Shown piece by piece: positions 5,195-7,719 of a stretch of DNA of 7,719 nucleotides (the stretch's first letter is position 1; every line of letters starts with the position of its first letter). Made by a program: the position numbers and the translations under genes. Origin of the DNA: an uncultured Ruminococcus sp. (GTDB lineage Bacteria; Bacillota; Clostridia; Lachnospirales; Lachnospiraceae); the NCBI GenBank assembly GCA_900555215.1, contig USKR01000048.1:1-7719 (forward strand), given 5' to 3'. The notes below the pieces were generated by a model that ran no database searches, had not been told where the DNA came from, and saw only the letters and a program-made list of their open reading frames with translations.

Positions 5195-7264
5195 CTATTC
5201 CGCTGACTCCCCGGCAGCCCAGTCGTCCAGGTCAGGGCTGTAATTTTCATCGATATAAGCCCCGTCCGGATTGTCGTAGGTATCCTGGTAGTTCTCGTCG
5301 TAATCTGTGTACTGTGTATCTCCGAAATTCTGTCCTTCTGTCTGAACATTCTCGCCGCTCTCCGCGATCGTCGTGATCCCCAGATAAGGGAATGCCTCCT
5401 CCATGATCTTTTTGCTCAAACCGAGTACAAGACTGCTGTCTCCCGCAGAGTCATTCCTCGCCTCATCGATCACTACATAGATCAGTACCTCCGGGTTTTC
5501 CTGAGGCGCGTAACCTATATAAGAAAGAAGGTATTTATTGTTTCCACGGGGCAGTTTTTCTGCTGTTCCTGTTTTTGCGCCGATATCATATCCTTCTACC
5601 TGCGCCCGCTGTCCTGTCCCGTAGTCCATCGTAGCTTTCAGATAGGTTTTCAGCATCTTCGATGTATCTGATGATATCGTCTTGCGGAGAAGAACAGGAT
5701 CTTTTGTCTCGATCACATTGCCATTCTCATCCTGGATCTGTTTCACCACATGCGGCTCATAATAATAGCCTCCATTGATCAGCGAGCAAAACGCCGCAGC
5801 CATCTGCGTCATAGTCACATTAAAATTCTGTCCGAACGAGTTGCTGGCAAGATCCACCTCTGTCATATTTTCCGCCGTATATAAAAGCCCTGCCGTAGAC
5901 GCCTCTCCCGGGAGGTCGATGCCCGTATATTCGCCGAATCCGAAAATATGCTGATATCTGGTGAAATTATCCACTCCGATAACAGATGCCATATCCATAA
6001 GCGCGACATTACACGAATTAGCGATCGCATCCTGGATCGTCTCCGTACCGTGTCCTGCCCGGTAATGGCATCCGATCTCCCATCCCATGACGTCTTTGGA
6101 GCCGCCGCAGTAATAAGTCTCATTTCCCGTAAGAGTCCCCGTCTCCAGACCCGCTGCCACAGTAAATGGTTTTGCCACAGATCCGGGTTCATATGCATCG
6201 CTGACACAGAAATTACGCCAGAGATCATTTAATACCTCAGCCTCTTTCTCCTCGTCTGACAGTTCCTCCCATTTGGGTTCCCGTCCCTGCTCCGTATAAT
6301 CTTCTGCCACCTCCTGCATCTTCGCGGCCCAGGCTTCCTCCGAATAGGTCGATGACCAATTTCTCGGGTCATTCAGGTCAAAATTCGGATAGGACGCTTC
6401 TGCCAGGATCTCCCCTGTATTCGGGTTCATGATAATAACGGCAGTATTCTTGCTTCCAAGCTCTCCATCCCCGGCATGTTCCTGATTAAACTCCAGTATC
6501 GCCTGTTCCACAATATTCTGAAGCGTCACATCAATAGTCGACACTACGGTATTTCCATTTTTTGCCGGCTTGACCGTCCGCTCCACAGAAGATTCCGAAT
6601 CGAAATATCCGTATTCCCGTCCGTCTGTCCCATTCAGCACTTCATTGTATGCATTTTCAATGCCGATCGCGCCATTGTTCCCGGCATATGTAAAGCCCAC
6701 CACATCGCTCGCCATACTTCCGTAAGGGTAACTCCTTGTATAGTCCTCCTCCAGCCAGACGCCCATTACATCCGGGTATTTTTCATCGTCCTCATCGATC
6801 TCATTGAATTTCTGTGCAGTCTCATAGTCAATACCCTGCGCGAGAATCTCATACTGACTGTCCGGATCATCCTCTATCAGACCGTCTACGACACTGCCTT
6901 CAATTCCGAAACATTCTTTGAGGACTTCTTTTGTAGGCTCGATATACTCGTCTTTATCTGTCATCATTTTTACGTCCAGAATCACATTATAAACACGTTC
7001 GCTGGTCGCTATCTTCGTCCCGTTGCGGTCTACGATGTCTCCGCGCTTGAAGGCGATCACACGGCTGTTATAATTCTGCTGGTCAAGGACTGCCTTTGTA
7101 TATTTGCTGCCCTTAGTGACATTAATGTATGTGATCCTGCCTATAAGAACAACAAAAGCCAGTATCACTGCCATAAATAGCATTACCAGCTTCCGTTGCA
7201 TCCTGAGCGGGAATTTTTTCGTCAAAAATTCAAATCTGCTCTTTTTTCTTTTTCTTCCTGCCAT
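5195..7264 (-). CDS. ftsI: PbpB/FtsI-like class B penicillin-binding protein (septal transpeptidase)
   Basis: Monofunctional transpeptidase, probably the divisome PBP2B/FtsI equivalent that works with FtsW and FtsL on the outer face of the septal membrane. 689 residues. Seen: a strongly basic cytoplasmic tail (AGRKRKKSR), membrane anchor at about 26-48, dimerisation-domain motif KRGDIVDRNG (73-82), a long charged insert at about 300-346 before the active site, catalytic SVAK at 362-365, SCN at 417-419 and KTGT at 564-567. All three catalytic motifs are intact. The catalytic fold ends near FPYLGI (625-630) and is followed by an acidic Tyr/Asp-rich tail (631-689) without Lys or Arg; there is no PASTA domain. 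Start ATG 7264 has AAGGA at the right spacing, overlapping the stop of ftsL 11 bases upstream, so the two are probably translationally coupled. It is the longer of two adjacent class B PBPs; synteny with B. subtilis points to pbpB. Confidence 0.93.
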   Translation of the reverse strand: MAGRKRKKSRFEFLTKKFPLRMQRKLVMLFMAVILAFVVLIGRITYINVTKGSKYTKAVLDQQNYNSRVIAFKRGDIVDRNGTKIATSERVYNVILDVKMMTDKDEYIEPTKEVLKECFGIEGSVVDGLIEDDPDSQYEILAQGIDYETAQKFNEIDEDDEKYPDVMGVWLEEDYTRSYPYGSMASDVVGFTYAGNNGAIGIENAYNEVLNGTDGREYGYFDSESSVERTVKPAKNGNTVVSTIDVTLQNIVEQAILEFNQEHAGDGELGSKNTAVIIMNPNTGEILAEASYPNFDLNDPRNWSSTYSEEAWAAKMQEVAEDYTEQGREPKWEELSDEEKEAEVLNDLWRNFCVSDAYEPGSVAKPFTVAAGLETGTLTGNETYYCGGSKDVMGWEIGCHYRAGHGTETIQDAIANSCNVALMDMASVIGVDNFTRYQHIFGFGEYTGIDLPGEASTAGLLYTAENMTEVDLASNSFGQNFNVTMTQMAAAFCSLINGGYYYEPHVVKQIQDENGNVIETKDPVLLRKTISSDTSKMLKTYLKATMDYGTGQRAQVEGYDIGAKTGTAEKLPRGNNKYLLSYIGYAPQENPEVLIYVVIDEARNDSAGDSSLVLGLSKKIMEEAFPYLGITTIAESGENVQTEGQNFGDTQYTDYDENYQDTYDNPDGAYIDENYSPDLDDWAAGESAE

Positions 7265-7275
7265 ATCATTTTTCC

Positions 7276-7668
7276 TTATTTTGATGCGTCGCTTGACTTC
7301 GCAAGCACTCCGCTCTCGGGAATGTCACTGTACTGCTTCACGTATTCCCCTGACGGTCTGTCATACTCCACGACAGATCCCTCTGCTTCGGGCACCATCC
7401 CCAGTTCATTCATCGCACGGTCGCGCACAGTCACAAGATTCACAGAATCAGCCGCCGCATTATAAGCCGTATCATTCGCCTCTGTCAACTCCGCGAGTTC
7501 TTCCTGCATCGCAGCCACATTCTCAGATCTGCTGACAACTTCCGACTGAAGGCTTAAATACACCATGCACACCAGCACGGCACACACTGCCGCCGCCGCG
7601 AGGAATACTGCGTACGCGGGGCTGATGCTCTTTGCGCGGTGTCTGTTCTTCGCCACCTGCCGGCTCAT
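7276..7668 (-). CDS. ftsL: FtsL-like divisome membrane protein
   Basis: Small bitopic protein expected to form the FtsL-DivIC-DivIB scaffold that recruits and activates the FtsW-PBP pair. From ATG 7668 it has 130 residues: a basic cytoplasmic segment (SRQVAKNRHRAK), one membrane helix at about 18-40 rich in Ala/Val, a Glu-rich heptad-like stretch at about 42-75 that suggests a coiled coil, and NELGMV (87-92), the short hydrophobic element typical of FtsL/DivIC C-terminal regions. The sequence is otherwise poorly conserved, so the name depends mainly on topology and on its place just upstream of the FtsI-like gene. Start: TTG 7689 would add seven residues and has AAAGGG 11 bases upstream, but both lie in a small hairpin; a stop codon lies three codons further up in frame. 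ATG is preferred, with modest certainty. Confidence 0.8.
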   Translation of the reverse strand: MSRQVAKNRHRAKSISPAYAVFLAAAAVCAVLVCMVYLSLQSEVVSRSENVAAMQEELAELTEANDTAYNAAADSVNLVTVRDRAMNELGMVPEAEGSVVEYDRPSGEYVKQYSDIPESGVLAKSSDASK

Positions 7669-7719
7669 ACAACCGATAGACTGGTGCAAAGTGATCTATG
7701 CCCTTTGCAATCCGGATTA
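7669..7719 (-). other. Right-edge leader before ftsL, probably just downstream of rsmH
   Basis: These 51 bases show no gene of their own. The minus strand opens with TAA (7719-7717), which could be the stop of rsmH, the usual upstream neighbour, but no upstream codon is available to confirm the frame. An inverted repeat TGCAAAG (7709-7703) and CTTTGCA (7691-7685), 11 bases apart, would form a 7-bp stem. It covers part of AAAGGG (7706-7701) and the alternative TTG start at 7689. No promoter hexamers were recognised. Confidence 0.4.

Noticed and set aside
6476..7180. Open frame of 234 codons on the plus strand
   Set aside because: Antisense to the N-terminal half of the FtsI-like PBP; its hydrophobic, His-rich composition reflects the complement of acidic codons, and no family is recognisable.

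Overview
The window is a conserved chromosomal division and cell-wall (dcw) cluster. All genes read leftwards on the minus strand. In transcription order (high to low coordinates) they are an FtsL-like protein, two consecutive class B penicillin-binding proteins (PbpB/FtsI-like, then SpoVD-like), mraY, murD and the first five-sixths or so of ftsW/spoVE, which runs off the left edge. This is the Bacillus subtilis order ftsL-pbpB-spoVD-(murE)-mraY-murD-spoVE without murE. The paired PBPs, the wording of the protein motifs and a base composition near half GC suggest a Clostridia member, most likely Lachnospiraceae. That assignment is from memory of the family, not from a search.

Layout from right to left: a short non-coding edge (7669-7719), probably just after rsmH; ftsL (to 7276); pbpB/ftsI (7264-5195), 11 bases after ftsL, with its Shine-Dalgarno overlapping the ftsL stop; a 69-base gap holding a long near-perfect hairpin that resembles an intrinsic terminator or attenuator; the spoVD-like PBP (5125-3398); a 54-base gap before mraY, with a good sigma-A-type promoter straddling the end of the PBP gene; mraY (3343-2387); murD (2382-973), only 4 bases later; and ftsW from a TTG codon at 959, 13 bases after murD. 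No intergenic stretch reaches 300 bases.

The genes form one pathway. MurD adds D-Glu to UDP-MurNAc-L-Ala in the cytoplasm. MraY moves the finished MurNAc-pentapeptide onto undecaprenyl phosphate to make lipid I. FtsW/SpoVE is a SEDS glycan polymerase acting with a class B PBP, and the two PBPs are transpeptidases for the division or spore septum. FtsL is the membrane scaffold of the divisome.

I see no mobile element, CRISPR array, RNA gene or foreign island, and no plainly new system. The points worth a second look are regulatory (the hairpin before spoVD and the promoter before mraY) and within proteins (KTG changed to KTA in the SpoVD-like PBP, an acidic Tyr/Asp tail on the PbpB-like PBP, paired cysteines in both, and a three-unit 18-bp repeat inside murD).
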